Shown: positions 45,259-54,114 of the stretch, piece after piece | Layout of the letters: every line of letters starts with the position of its first letter | Position numbering within the stretch: position 1 is the first letter of the stretch | From: Amycolatopsis nivea | GTDB taxonomy: Bacteria; Actinomycetota; Actinomycetes; Mycobacteriales; Pseudonocardiaceae | Reading direction: 5' to 3' | Length of the DNA stretch: 64,000 nucleotides | Assembly (NCBI RefSeq): GCF_004522235.1 | Contig: NZ_SDLT01000033.1 | Location: 13,822 to 77,821, forward strand | Notes under the pieces: generated by a model | Told to the model about the DNA's origin: nothing | The model's input: only the letters and a program-made list of their open reading frames with translations | Database searches by the model: none | Program-made: the position numbers and the translations under genes

Positions 45259-48246
45259 TCACCCGCCGGGCTGGGAGGTCGGCCCGTTGGACGGCGGCGG
45301 CGTGGTGGGTTTGGCGGAGTTGTACTCCTTGGTCGCCGCGTCGAGCGCGGCGAGCGCCGCGCCTTGGTCGGCGAAGTTGCCGGATTGCTGTGCTGCCTTG
45401 AGCTTGGCGAGCGCGGCTTGGATGTCGGCGACTGCCTTGTCCATGGCCGGGTTGCTGCCGCCGGTGCTGGGCGGCGGCGCGGCCGTGCTGGACGTCGGCG
45501 GGGTCGTCGTGGTGCCGGGGTCGCCTTCCTTCGGCGTGGTGGCTGCCGCGCCGGTGCCCTTGCCGAAGACTTGGTCGAGTGCCTCGTTGAGGGTGGACGC
45601 GAAGCCGATCTTGGCTCCGTAGGAGACGAGCACGCGCGCCAGCTGCGGGTAGCTCAGCTGGTTTCGCTGGCGGATGTAGACGGGTTCGACGTACAGGAAT
45701 CCGTCCGCGACCGGCAGCGTGATCAGGTTGCCGTAAATGGGAATGACGTTGGGGTTGTTCAGCAATGTCCGGTCTTGGGCGACGCGGGGGTCGCTCTGGA
45801 ACCGGTTTTGCACCTGGACGGGCCCGTCTACCTGGTTGGCACCGCTGGCCGGGGGTAGTCGCAGCACGCGGATGGTGCCGTAGTCCTCCGGATCGGACGA
45901 GATGGACATCCAGGCGGAAAGGTATTGCCGTTGCAGACCGGTGAGCGCACTGGTCAGCTGGAACGTCGGCCTGCCTTCGCCCGCCGCGTTGGCGAGGACG
46001 TAGTACCCGGGCTGGTTGGCGACGTTCGCGCCGGCCGTGGTGGAGCTGCCGTCCTCGGTCGGGTCCTGCGGGACGCTCCAGAACGCCTGCTGCGCGTAGA
46101 ACTCCTGCGGGCTGTCGACGTGGTAGCGGGCGAGCAGTTCGCGCTGGATCTTGAACAGGTCCTCGGGGTAGCGGAAGTGCGAGCGCAGTTCCGGCGAGAT
46201 CTCCGAGCTGGGCTTGACCGTGCCGGGGAAGACCTTCTCCCACGCCTTGAGGACGGGTTCGTTGTCGTCGATCGAGTACAGGTTGACGGTGCCGTCGAAC
46301 GCGTCGACGGTCGCCTTCACCGAGTTGCGGATGTAGTTGATCGAGTTGTTCGCCTGTTTGGTGACGCCGTTGAGCGAGTCGTTGGTCGCTTCGCCGAGTT
46401 GCGTCTGCTGGGCGTACGGGTAGTTGTCGAGCGTGGTGTAACCGTCGACGATCCACTGGATGCGGCCGTTGACCACCGCGGGGTACGGGTCGCCGTCGAG
46501 GGTGAGCCACGGGGCCACCTTCGCGACGCGGTCGCGCGGTTCGCGGTTGTACATGATCTTCGAGCCGTCGCCGATGGCGTCGGAGAAGAGGATCTTCGGT
46601 TCGCGGTATTCGGCGGCGAACATCAGCCGGTTGAACCAGTTGTCGAGCGAGACGCCGCCCTTGCCCTGGTAGAGGTAGCCGCGCTGGGCGTCGGTGTCGT
46701 ACTCGCCGGGGGCCTTGCCCGGCGTGCCGCCGACGATCGCGTAGTCGGACTGGTTGGTGAGCTCGCCGTAGTAGATCCGCGGCTGGTCGACCTTGATGCC
46801 CGGCTGGCCGTTGACCGAGCCCGCGCCGGTGGGGTTGCTCGTGTCGCTCGTGGTGGCGATCGGGTAGCCGCCGTCGGAGTTCGAATCCTTCACCGCACGG
46901 TCGATCGTGTTCGCCGGCGCGGCCACGAAGCCGTTGCCGTGCGTGTAGACCATGTGCTTGTTGATCCAGTTGTTCTGGTTCCCGGTGAGCCCGTCGGTCT
47001 TCATTTCCTTGGCGGCCACGATGTAGTCCTGCGTGGTGCCGCCGATGGTGTACCGGTCGATGTCCAGCTTGGACGGGAAGCCGTAGAAGTTCTCGCGGCC
47101 GACGCGCTGGGTGAAGGTGTCGCTGAGGATGTTCGGGTCGAGCAGCCGGATGTTGGACACCGTGCCGGTGTCGGCTTTCACCGCGTCCGCCGTGGTTTCG
47201 GTCTTGCCCGGGTACTGCTCGTATTTCACGTTGGTGAGGCCGTACGCCGCGCGCGTCGCGTCCATGTTGCGCTGGATCGACGTCGCTTCCTTCTCGTTCG
47301 CGTTCGGCTTGACCGAGAACTGGTCGAGAATCGCCGGCCAGGCGACGCCGACCAGCACGCCGGACAGGATCAGCAGCACCAGCGAAATCGCCGGCAGCTG
47401 CAGATTCCGCAGGAACGCGCCCGCGAAGAAGGCGATCGCGCAGATCACCGAAATGCACAGCAGGATCAGCTTCGCCGGGAGCACCGCGTTGAGGTCGGTG
47501 TAGGTGGCGCCGTTGAACAGCGGCATGTTCCGGTCGGACAGCAGCAGGTTGTACCGGTCGAAGAAGTACTCGACCGCCTTCAGCAGCACGAAAAGCCCGA
47601 CGGTGATGGCGAGCTGCGCACGCGTCGGCCCGGCCAGCTGGCCGCCGCGGCCGGCGAGCCGGATGCCGCCGAAGATGTAGTGCGCGATCAGCGCGCCGAA
47701 GAACGAGACGACGACGGTGACGAACAGCCAGCCGAGCAGCCAGTTCACGAACGGCAGCGAGAAGGCGTAGAAGCCGAGGTCGATGCCGAACTCGGGATCT
47801 TTCTGCCCGAACGAGGTGCCGTTGAGGAACAGCTGGATCGTCTGCCAGTCCCCGCTCGCCGAGGCTCCCGAGATGACGCCGGTGAGCACCGGGATGCCGA
47901 TGCCGAACAGCCGGATCCGGCTGACGATCACCGAGCGGTAGCGCGACAGCGGATCGTCGCGGCCGGACACCGGCACGAACACCGGGCGCGTGCGGTAGGC
48001 GATGAGCAGGCTGACCGCCAGCGCCCCGCCGACCAGCAGCCCCACCGCGAGGAAGAGCACGATGCGGGTGACCACCTGTGTGGTGAACACCGACCGCGCC
48101 TGCAGTTCGCCGAACCACAGCCAGTCCACGTAAGTGTCGAGCAACCGGACGCCGGCCAGCAGGGCCAGCACGATCACCGCGGCGATGATGAGAAGGATCC
48201 GGCTGCGCCGGGACAGCTTCAGGCTCACCGGGGGCCGAGTCGCCAC
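45259..48246 (-). CDS. UPF0182 family membrane protein
   Basis: A 995-residue protein. The N-terminal ~330 residues hold about seven membrane helices (first at 17-37, then the TYVDWLWFGEL segment), and the rest is a large outside domain with repeated NPTGAGSVNG and QFSVKPNANE-type regions. The tail (~890-995) is rich in Thr, Pro and Gly. The family is conserved in actinobacteria (Rv3193c type) with unknown function. GTG 48246 has AGGAG seven bases upstream. It is divergent from the PPA1309-type gene. Confidence 0.92.
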   Translation of the reverse strand: MATRPPVSLKLSRRSRILLIIAAVIVLALLAGVRLLDTYVDWLWFGELQARSVFTTQVVTRIVLFLAVGLLVGGALAVSLLIAYRTRPVFVPVSGRDDPLSRYRSVIVSRIRLFGIGIPVLTGVISGASASGDWQTIQLFLNGTSFGQKDPEFGIDLGFYAFSLPFVNWLLGWLFVTVVVSFFGALIAHYIFGGIRLAGRGGQLAGPTRAQLAITVGLFVLLKAVEYFFDRYNLLLSDRNMPLFNGATYTDLNAVLPAKLILLCISVICAIAFFAGAFLRNLQLPAISLVLLILSGVLVGVAWPAILDQFSVKPNANEKEATSIQRNMDATRAAYGLTNVKYEQYPGKTETTADAVKADTGTVSNIRLLDPNILSDTFTQRVGRENFYGFPSKLDIDRYTIGGTTQDYIVAAKEMKTDGLTGNQNNWINKHMVYTHGNGFVAAPANTIDRAVKDSNSDGGYPIATTSDTSNPTGAGSVNGQPGIKVDQPRIYYGELTNQSDYAIVGGTPGKAPGEYDTDAQRGYLYQGKGGVSLDNWFNRLMFAAEYREPKILFSDAIGDGSKIMYNREPRDRVAKVAPWLTLDGDPYPAVVNGRIQWIVDGYTTLDNYPYAQQTQLGEATNDSLNGVTKQANNSINYIRNSVKATVDAFDGTVNLYSIDDNEPVLKAWEKVFPGTVKPSSEISPELRSHFRYPEDLFKIQRELLARYHVDSPQEFYAQQAFWSVPQDPTEDGSSTTAGANVANQPGYYVLANAAGEGRPTFQLTSALTGLQRQYLSAWMSISSDPEDYGTIRVLRLPPASGANQVDGPVQVQNRFQSDPRVAQDRTLLNNPNVIPIYGNLITLPVADGFLYVEPVYIRQRNQLSYPQLARVLVSYGAKIGFASTLNEALDQVFGKGTGAAATTPKEGDPGTTTTPPTSSTAAPPPSTGGSNPAMDKAVADIQAALAKLKAAQQSGNFADQGAALAALDAATKEYNSAKPTTPPPSNGPTSQPGG

Positions 48247-48386
48247 GGCAATGCTCCTGTCTTCGTGAACACGTTCTCCGGGGACAGCGGTGTCCCCCGT
48301 GACCTCTAACTCTACGGATGGTGCCGCGAGTTCCCGGGACCGCCCAAACCGGGCACGCGCGGCGCGTCGCGGGGACGCCTGACACG

Positions 48387-48950
48387 ATGGTCGCCATGCC
48401 ACCGAGTGAGCCGTCTGCCGCCCACCCTGTCGCCGGGCTGGCCCGGGAAGTCGAAGAGTTCGTCGCCGCCGCCGGCTGGAACCAGCCGCCGCAGTTGTTC
48501 GCGCTGGTGCCGACCGCGGCACTGCTGGACGAACAGCCCGAACTGGCCGGTCAGCTCGACCGGGCGAACCCGCTGACGCCGGTGGCCCAGGAGGCGCTGC
48601 CGGACGGCGATCTCGCCGAATCGCTCGGCCGGATCGCGTGGCCGGAGATCGTGGTCGGCTGCGCGCTGGCGCAAGAGATCATCGTGCTGCCGCCGGACGT
48701 GGAGGCGGAACTCGAAGGCATCGCCGAGGCGGACGCCGAAAGCCTCCGCCGCGCCGCCGCGGACCACCCGCGCCGCACCGAGGCCCGTCTGGTGGCCGCC
48801 GTCCTGAGAGAAGGCGAGGCGGCTTGCGTGATGCGGCTGCGCGGCATCCAGCCGGGCAACGAGGACGAGAACGCGGTCGACGAACTGGTGGAAAGCCCGG
48901 ACCTCGCGCCGAACCTGGTCGAAGCGCTCAAGACGACCCTGCAGCCCTGA
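48387..48950 (+). CDS. PPA1309 family protein
   Basis: A 187-residue soluble protein found next to UPF0182 genes in actinobacteria. Segments include LAREVEEFVAAAGWNQPPQLFALVP and the end DELVESPDLAPNLVEALK. Function is unknown. ATG 48387 is used because a GGGGA lies upstream; ATG 48396 is the alternative. It is followed by a strong bidirectional terminator. Confidence 0.8.
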   Translation: MVAMPPSEPSAAHPVAGLAREVEEFVAAAGWNQPPQLFALVPTAALLDEQPELAGQLDRANPLTPVAQEALPDGDLAESLGRIAWPEIVVGCALAQEIIVLPPDVEAELEGIAEADAESLRRAAADHPRRTEARLVAAVLREGEAACVMRLRGIQPGNEDENAVDELVESPDLAPNLVEALKTTLQP

Positions 48951-48964
48951 TCCTTCCTGACGAC

Positions 48965-48998
48965 AAAGGGCCCGTTGATGGTTTCAACGGGCCCTTTT
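48965..48998. terminator. Bidirectional intrinsic terminator
   Basis: Stem AAAGGGCCCGTTGA with exact complement and a 5-base loop, ending in TTTT. It lies between the convergent PPA1309 and PDZ-protease genes and can serve both. Confidence 0.85.
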
Positions 48999-49010
48999 CG
49001 TGTCGCTGGG

Positions 49011-50132
49011 TCAGCAGTGCACGGTCGGGCGACCGGCCTTCAGGTTCTCCAGCTGCTTGAGCGCGTCGTCGAGGTTGGACACCTTGATGAGGTTGAGCCC
49101 TTCCGGCGCGGCCGATTTGGCCTCGGCGCAGTTGTGCTCGGGGACGAGGAAGTCGGTCGCGCCCGCTTCCTTCGCGCCGACGACCTTGAACGAGATGCCG
49201 CCGATCGGACCGACCTGGCCGGTCTCGCTGATCTCGCCGGTGCCCGCGATGTGCCTGCCGCCCGCGAGGTCGCTGCCCGGTTTCCCGGGCGGGGTGAGCC
49301 GGTCGATGATCGCGAGGGTGAACATCAGCCCGGCCGACGGGCCGCCGACGTCCTGCAGCGAGATGTCGACGGAGAACGGCGCGACCGCGCGGTCGACGGC
49401 GGTCAGGCCGAGGAAGCCCTGGGTACGGTCGTCGCGGTGGGCGAGCGTGACCGGCACGGTGCGTTCCGGCTGGCCGAGGTGCTGGAAGGTGACCTGGACG
49501 GTGTCGCCCGGCTTGGTGTTGACGATCGAGGCGGCGACCTCGCCGGCCTCGCGCACCTGCTTGCCGTTGACCGCGACGAGCTTGTCGCCGGGGGCGAGGA
49601 TGTGGTCGGCCGGGCTGCCGGACACGATCTGCTTCGCGACGACCTGCACCGGGTAGCCGAGGTGGCGCAGCGCGGCGACCTGGGCGTTGCTTTGCGAGTT
49701 CTGCAGCTGCTGGATGTTCTCCTGCTTGACCTGCTCGTTCGTTTCGCCCGGCTTGTAGTACTCCTCGCGCGGCGCGAGCGCGTAGCGGCCGCTGGCCCAG
49801 AGGCCGAGCGCGGTGAAGAGGTTGATGCCGTCGTTGAGCGAGACGGTGGTCATCCGCAGTTCGCCGCTGGTGCCGTAGGTCTGCTGCCCCTTGACCTGGA
49901 TCACCGGGTTGCCCGCGGCGTCGCGGCCGAGGGTGTCGTAGGTGGGCCCGGGGCTGATCGCGACATACGGCACCTGGACCAGGAACCCGGCCACGACGAA
50001 CACCAGGAACAGCACGCCGCTGACCAGCATCGTCCATCCGCGGCGGGTCATCCGCCGGTCGCTGCGGCCCGGCGCGCGCGACGGCTCGGCGCGGCGGGAC
50101 TGGTTCGCGGTGTCCTCGTCCGGTTTTGTCAC
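49011..50132 (-). CDS. Membrane-anchored PDZ / Lon-like (S16) protease, YlbL family
   Basis: A 373-residue protein with a basic N-terminus, one membrane helix (MLVSGVLFLVFVVAGFLV, ~35-52), a PDZ domain (VSGSPADHILAPGDKLVAVNGK) and a Lon-type proteolytic domain. The catalytic Ser is in DVGGPSAGL and the Lys in GISFKVVGAKEAG. It acts outside the membrane on unknown proteins. This is the Rv3194c type. GTG 50132 is used; a Met at about residue 28 is an alternative. Confidence 0.9.
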   Translation of the reverse strand: MTKPDEDTANQSRRAEPSRAPGRSDRRMTRRGWTMLVSGVLFLVFVVAGFLVQVPYVAISPGPTYDTLGRDAAGNPVIQVKGQQTYGTSGELRMTTVSLNDGINLFTALGLWASGRYALAPREEYYKPGETNEQVKQENIQQLQNSQSNAQVAALRHLGYPVQVVAKQIVSGSPADHILAPGDKLVAVNGKQVREAGEVAASIVNTKPGDTVQVTFQHLGQPERTVPVTLAHRDDRTQGFLGLTAVDRAVAPFSVDISLQDVGGPSAGLMFTLAIIDRLTPPGKPGSDLAGGRHIAGTGEISETGQVGPIGGISFKVVGAKEAGATDFLVPEHNCAEAKSAAPEGLNLIKVSNLDDALKQLENLKAGRPTVHC

Positions 50133-50221
50133 GAGCGACAGCGTACGGTGACTGTGTTCGCTTCCCGGTGAAGGCCACGGTTGACGCGCTGAGCCGGGTC
50201 GCACCCGCGTACGGTGGAGCT

Positions 50222-51643
50222 ATGAGCAATCCCCCGTTCGGCTTCGGACCGCCCGATCCCGACAAGCGAGGCGACAACGACCCCTCGAACCCGGGCCAGC
50301 CCGGCGGAGCCGAGGCGTTCAACCAGCTCGGGCAGATGCTGAGCCAGCTGGGCCAGATGCTGAGCCAGGCGGGCTCGTCGAGCGGGCCGGTCAACTACGA
50401 CCTGGCGAAGCAGATCGCACTCCAGAACCTGAGCGGGCGGGACGACGCCAAGATCGGCTTCTCGTCCGAAGGCGGCGACTCCGCCACTGCCGTGCGCGAC
50501 GCCGCGCACCTGGCGGAACTGTGGCTCGACGCGGCGACGATCCTCCCCGCGGGCGCGACGTCGACCGTCTCGTGGTCCGCGCGCACCTGGGTCGAGAAGA
50601 CGCTGCCGACCTGGCAGCGACTGTGCGATCCGGTGGCGCAGCAGGTGTCCGGCGCGTGGATGCAGGCGCTGCCCGAGGAAGCCAAGCAGGCGGCGGGCCC
50701 GCTGCTGTCGATGATGGGCCAGATGGGCGGAATGGCCTTCGGCTCCCAGCTCGGCAACGCGCTGGCGCAGCTCGCGCAGGAAGTGCTCACCTCCACCGAG
50801 GTCGGCTTGCCGCTCGGCGAGGCCACCACGTCGGCGTTGCTGCCGGCGAACATCGAGAAGTTCACTGAAGGCCTTGAGCTGCCCGCCAGCGAGGTACTGG
50901 TGTTCCTGGCCGCGCGCGAGGCCGCGCACCAGCGCCTGTTCGCGCACGTCCCGTGGCTGCGGCAGCGCCTGCTGGCGACGGTCGAGGAGTTCGCCCGCGG
51001 GATCACTGTCGACACCTCCGCACTCGAGTCGCTGGCCGGAAGCATCGACCCGGCGAACCCGGCGAGCATCGAGGAAGCGATGTCGTCCGGCCTGCTGGAA
51101 CCGCAAACCACACCGGAGCAGCAGGCGGCCCTGAAGCGCCTGGAAACCCTGCTGGCCCTGGTGGAAGGCTGGGTGGACGTAGTGGTGGCCGAGGCCATCG
51201 GCGACCGTCTCCCGGGAGCCGAGGCCCTGCGCGAAACGCTGCGCCGCCGCCGCGCGACCGGCGGCCCGGCCGAGCAGACCTTCGCCACCTTGGTGGGCCT
51301 CGAACTGCGCCCACGCCGGATGCGCGCCGCGTCGTCCCTGTGGAAGCTCGTGGGAGACCGCCACGGCCTCGAAAAGCGCGACGGCCTCTGGTCGCACCCC
51401 GACCTCATGCCGACCGCCGACGACCTGGACGAGCCCCTGGACTTCGCCGACCGGATGTCCGAACCGCCGTCTCTCGCCGCCGACCTGGACCCGATCGCGG
51501 AACTGGAACGCACGGAGAAGGCCGAGCGGGAGGCCCGTGAGGCTGGAGAGGCCAAGGACTCTGGTTCCTCCGACGCCGCTGACAAGGGCGGCGAGACTCC
51601 GAAGGACGAAGACAAGAAGGACGAGGGGAACTCGCCTTCCTGA
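50222..51643 (+). CDS. Zinc-dependent metalloprotease (DUF2342)
   Basis: A 473-residue protein. The N-terminus is Pro/Gly/Gln-rich (QLGQMLSQLGQMLSQ, ~40-54), followed by the conserved helical core. The metal motif appears as AREAAHQRLFAHVPWLR rather than a canonical HEXXH. The C-terminal ~60 residues are highly charged and disordered. Family members (Rv3195 type) were annotated as zinc-dependent metalloproteases or F420-linked hypotheticals. ATG 50222 is chosen. Confidence 0.88.
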   Translation: MSNPPFGFGPPDPDKRGDNDPSNPGQPGGAEAFNQLGQMLSQLGQMLSQAGSSSGPVNYDLAKQIALQNLSGRDDAKIGFSSEGGDSATAVRDAAHLAELWLDAATILPAGATSTVSWSARTWVEKTLPTWQRLCDPVAQQVSGAWMQALPEEAKQAAGPLLSMMGQMGGMAFGSQLGNALAQLAQEVLTSTEVGLPLGEATTSALLPANIEKFTEGLELPASEVLVFLAAREAAHQRLFAHVPWLRQRLLATVEEFARGITVDTSALESLAGSIDPANPASIEEAMSSGLLEPQTTPEQQAALKRLETLLALVEGWVDVVVAEAIGDRLPGAEALRETLRRRRATGGPAEQTFATLVGLELRPRRMRAASSLWKLVGDRHGLEKRDGLWSHPDLMPTADDLDEPLDFADRMSEPPSLAADLDPIAELERTEKAEREAREAGEAKDSGSSDAADKGGETPKDEDKKDEGNSPS

Positions 51644-51690
51644 GGATTCCCGTCTGGGGTCGCCTTACGCCCCGGCCACACTGCCGTTAA

Positions 51691-51726
51691 GCGCGGACCG
51701 TCTCACTCAGTTGAGACGGTCCGCGC
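51691..51726 (+). terminator. Perfect 15-bp stem-loop after the metalloprotease gene
   Basis: Arms GCGCGGACCGTCTCA and complement with a 6-base loop, 48 bases after the stop, followed by a short TGCGTTTG. Confidence 0.65.
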
Positions 51727-52241
51727 TGCGTTTGTCCCGCCAGCGCTCCGCTCTTGCCGCGACCTCCGCCTCTCACCACGGGTTCCGCCCCACCGCGTGA
51801 TCACGAGCCCCGGCACGCCGCCACACGAAGAACTCCGCGACGCTTCCGCCGCAGGTCCCGCCGCACCGCCTGGCCACCGACCCCGCCGCAGCGGGCGCGC
51901 CACCGGTTTCGTCGACCCGGCTCGTCACCCGTCCCGCGCCCCGCCTCGGTACCGGCCCCGCCTTTCGTCACCGGTCCCGCCGACTCATCTCGTCGCCCGT
52001 TCCGCCGCCCTCTCATCGCCTCCTCCGCCGAACCATCTCCTCACGCAGCCGCCACCGTCGATCAAGCCAGTCCCAGCGGCCACGAGCTACTCACCCAACC
52101 GCCCTCCTGCCCCTCACTCCCCCGCACCTGGCTGCAGGCCCTCCGCCGACGCCATCGACCACGCACCAATCCCTCCGAACCCCTCCTCCAGCACGCAGCC
52201 CAGCCACCGCTCCTCCGAGCCCAGCCGCGCCAGCCACCGAC
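51727..52241. other. C-rich non-coding stretch
   Basis: About 515 bases with no frame that looks coded. The plus strand is strongly C-rich and G-poor, with repeated short units such as TCCCGCC, CGTCACC and CCTCC. It lies between the convergent metalloprotease and metallopeptidase genes. I see no gene, tRNA or further clear stem-loop in it. Confidence 0.6.
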
Positions 52242-52814
52242 TCAGTCCTCCTCCGAAATCCCCCACCCAGCCGCCGCCGAAAGCCCCTCCAGATACCCCA
52301 TCGCCCGTTCCGTCTTCGGATACCGGTTGACCAGCGCCCAGAACGCCGGGTCGTGCCCCGGCTCCCGCAGGTGCGCCAGCTCGTGGACCAGCACGTAGTC
52401 CAGCACCCATTGCGGCACCTTCTGGAGCCGTTCGCTGACCCGGATGGTGGCGTCCACCGGCGTGCACGACGCCCACCTCGTGCGCATCGGCGGCACCCAC
52501 CGGACGCTCGCCGGCAACGCCTTCCCGTCCAGGTACTTCGCCCCGAGCACCGCGCAGCGCGCCAGCAACGCCGCGTCCGACGTCTTGGGCGGCGCCGTCT
52601 TCCGTCCTCCCGGGCGCAGCAGCCTGCGCTCCATCTCCGCGACCCAGTGTTTCTCTTCTTCGCGCGTCATCCGTGCCGGGATGAGGACGACCAGGGTGTC
52701 GTCATTCCAGTACGCGGTGACCGTCCGGTGCCTGCGCTGGCTGCGCCGCACCTCGACCTTGTGTTGAGAAGTGTCCGACGGGGCCTTCTCGCCCCTGCCT
52801 CTCAGGGAGGACAT
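52242..52814 (-). CDS. YgjP-like zinc metallopeptidase (M48-related)
   Basis: A 190-residue protein with the metal motif HELAH in VLVHELAHLREPGHDPAFWALVNRYP, the YgjP/WSS1-like pattern of small metallopeptidases. Upstream of it is WASCTP, also typical. The start region is uncertain: ATG 52814 is used, GTG codons further up are possible. The protein substrate is unknown. Confidence 0.85.
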   Translation of the reverse strand: MSSLRGRGEKAPSDTSQHKVEVRRSQRRHRTVTAYWNDDTLVVLIPARMTREEEKHWVAEMERRLLRPGGRKTAPPKTSDAALLARCAVLGAKYLDGKALPASVRWVPPMRTRWASCTPVDATIRVSERLQKVPQWVLDYVLVHELAHLREPGHDPAFWALVNRYPKTERAMGYLEGLSAAAGWGISEED

Positions 52815-52967
52815 CCGTGCTTCGACCACTCGACAACGGTAAGGCTCAGCACCGACAACTTGGAGCGCCGAAAGGTCACAGCCCTGACTTGTCCACAACT
52901 AGATTTCCCTGTGGACAACTCAGCTTCTCACCCACGAGTGGCGTTCCGGAGCTGCCAAGCTGACCTC

Positions 52968-54053
52968 ATGACCCTGTCCAGTGTTCCGCCGCCGGACGTG
53001 CTCCTCCCGGCGTACCCGACGTTGCTTCCGGGCCTCCACGTGCTCGAACGCGACGACAACGAGATCCAGTTCGGCCTCGACCGCCGCCACGGCATCATCG
53101 CCAACGGCCTGCCCCCGGCGATCGTCGACAGCGTCCGCAGGCTCGACGGACGGCGTGGGCTCGAGGACGTCCTGCTCGCTGTAGGCGAACACCGGGACCA
53201 GTTCCATCTGCTGCTGAAACAGCTGTCCGCGCTCGGGTTGGTCACCGAGGCGGCGAAGAAGGAGGCGAAACGGGTCGAGACCGGCTTGTGGTCGCTGCGT
53301 GCCCGGCACTACCAGCCAGCTCTTACGGATCGTCGCTGGCAGAGCCTCATCGCGGTCCACGGCAGCGGACGGATCGCCGTGGCAGTCGCCGCGCTGCTCG
53401 CGACGTCCGGAGTCGGGCACCTCGACATCCGTGCGTCCGGCACGGTCTCCGAAGCCGATCTCGGTTCCGGGTTCACCCCCGCTGAGCTGGGCCAACCCAG
53501 GCAACGCGCGATACGGAACGTCGTCGCCCGGGTCGCGCCCGACGTCACCACCGCTCGCAACCAGCGCCGCCTCCCCGACCTCGTGCTGCTCACCGACACC
53601 CTCGTCCCGCCGCCGGAGGAGGTGGCCGAGCTGGTCGATTCGGGCACCACGCACCTGCCGGTCCGGGTGTGCGAGGGCACGGGCATCGTCGGACCGCTCG
53701 TGGTGCCCGGCCGCAGTGCCTGCCTCCGCTGCTGTGACCTGCACCGGACCGACGCGGATCTGTCGTGGCCGAGGATCGCGACGCAGCTGGTAGGCCGGAT
53801 ACCCAGGGCTGACCTCGGTGCTGTGCAGGCGTGCGCCTCACTCGCCGTCGCCCAAGCGATGCGGCTGCTGTCGCCGAGCGAAACCCCGCCGCCAGCCTGG
53901 AACGCCACGCTCGAGATCGACAACTTCGACGGAAAACTCCACCGCCGGATCTGGGAACCGCACCCGGACTGCGGCTGCGGTGCGCCAGTTCCCGTCGAGG
54001 ACGCTCTCGAAGCGGCGGAGGAGGCTTCCGAGGAGGTGCTGCAAGAGACGTAG
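52968..54053 (+). CDS. ThiF/E1-like protein of the TOMM cyclodehydratase-partner type
   Basis: A 361-residue protein. The first ~90 residues resemble a peptide-clamp (RRE-like) domain, then a Rossmann region with HGSGRIAVAVAALLATSGVG (degenerate E1 nucleotide loop) follows, and cysteine pairs in SACLRCCDLH and DCGCG probably bind zinc. Such proteins bind leader peptides in azole-peptide pathways, but here no cyclodehydratase or precursor gene is seen, and the gene is conserved in this position in actinobacteria (Rv3196 type), so a housekeeping role is likelier. Confidence 0.75.
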   Translation: MTLSSVPPPDVLLPAYPTLLPGLHVLERDDNEIQFGLDRRHGIIANGLPPAIVDSVRRLDGRRGLEDVLLAVGEHRDQFHLLLKQLSALGLVTEAAKKEAKRVETGLWSLRARHYQPALTDRRWQSLIAVHGSGRIAVAVAALLATSGVGHLDIRASGTVSEADLGSGFTPAELGQPRQRAIRNVVARVAPDVTTARNQRRLPDLVLLTDTLVPPPEEVAELVDSGTTHLPVRVCEGTGIVGPLVVPGRSACLRCCDLHRTDADLSWPRIATQLVGRIPRADLGAVQACASLAVAQAMRLLSPSETPPPAWNATLEIDNFDGKLHRRIWEPHPDCGCGAPVPVEDALEAAEEASEEVLQET

Positions 54054-54114
54054 GACACACCTGGGTGCCGTCAGCGGGCTGCGAGCGTCGTGCTTGCCAA
54101 GGCAGAATCGCAGA

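Noticed and set aside
52968..54053. Start of a thiazole/oxazole peptide gene cluster
   Set aside because: No cyclodehydratase YcaO, dehydrogenase or precursor peptide gene lies in the neighbourhood, and the gene belongs to a conserved core block.
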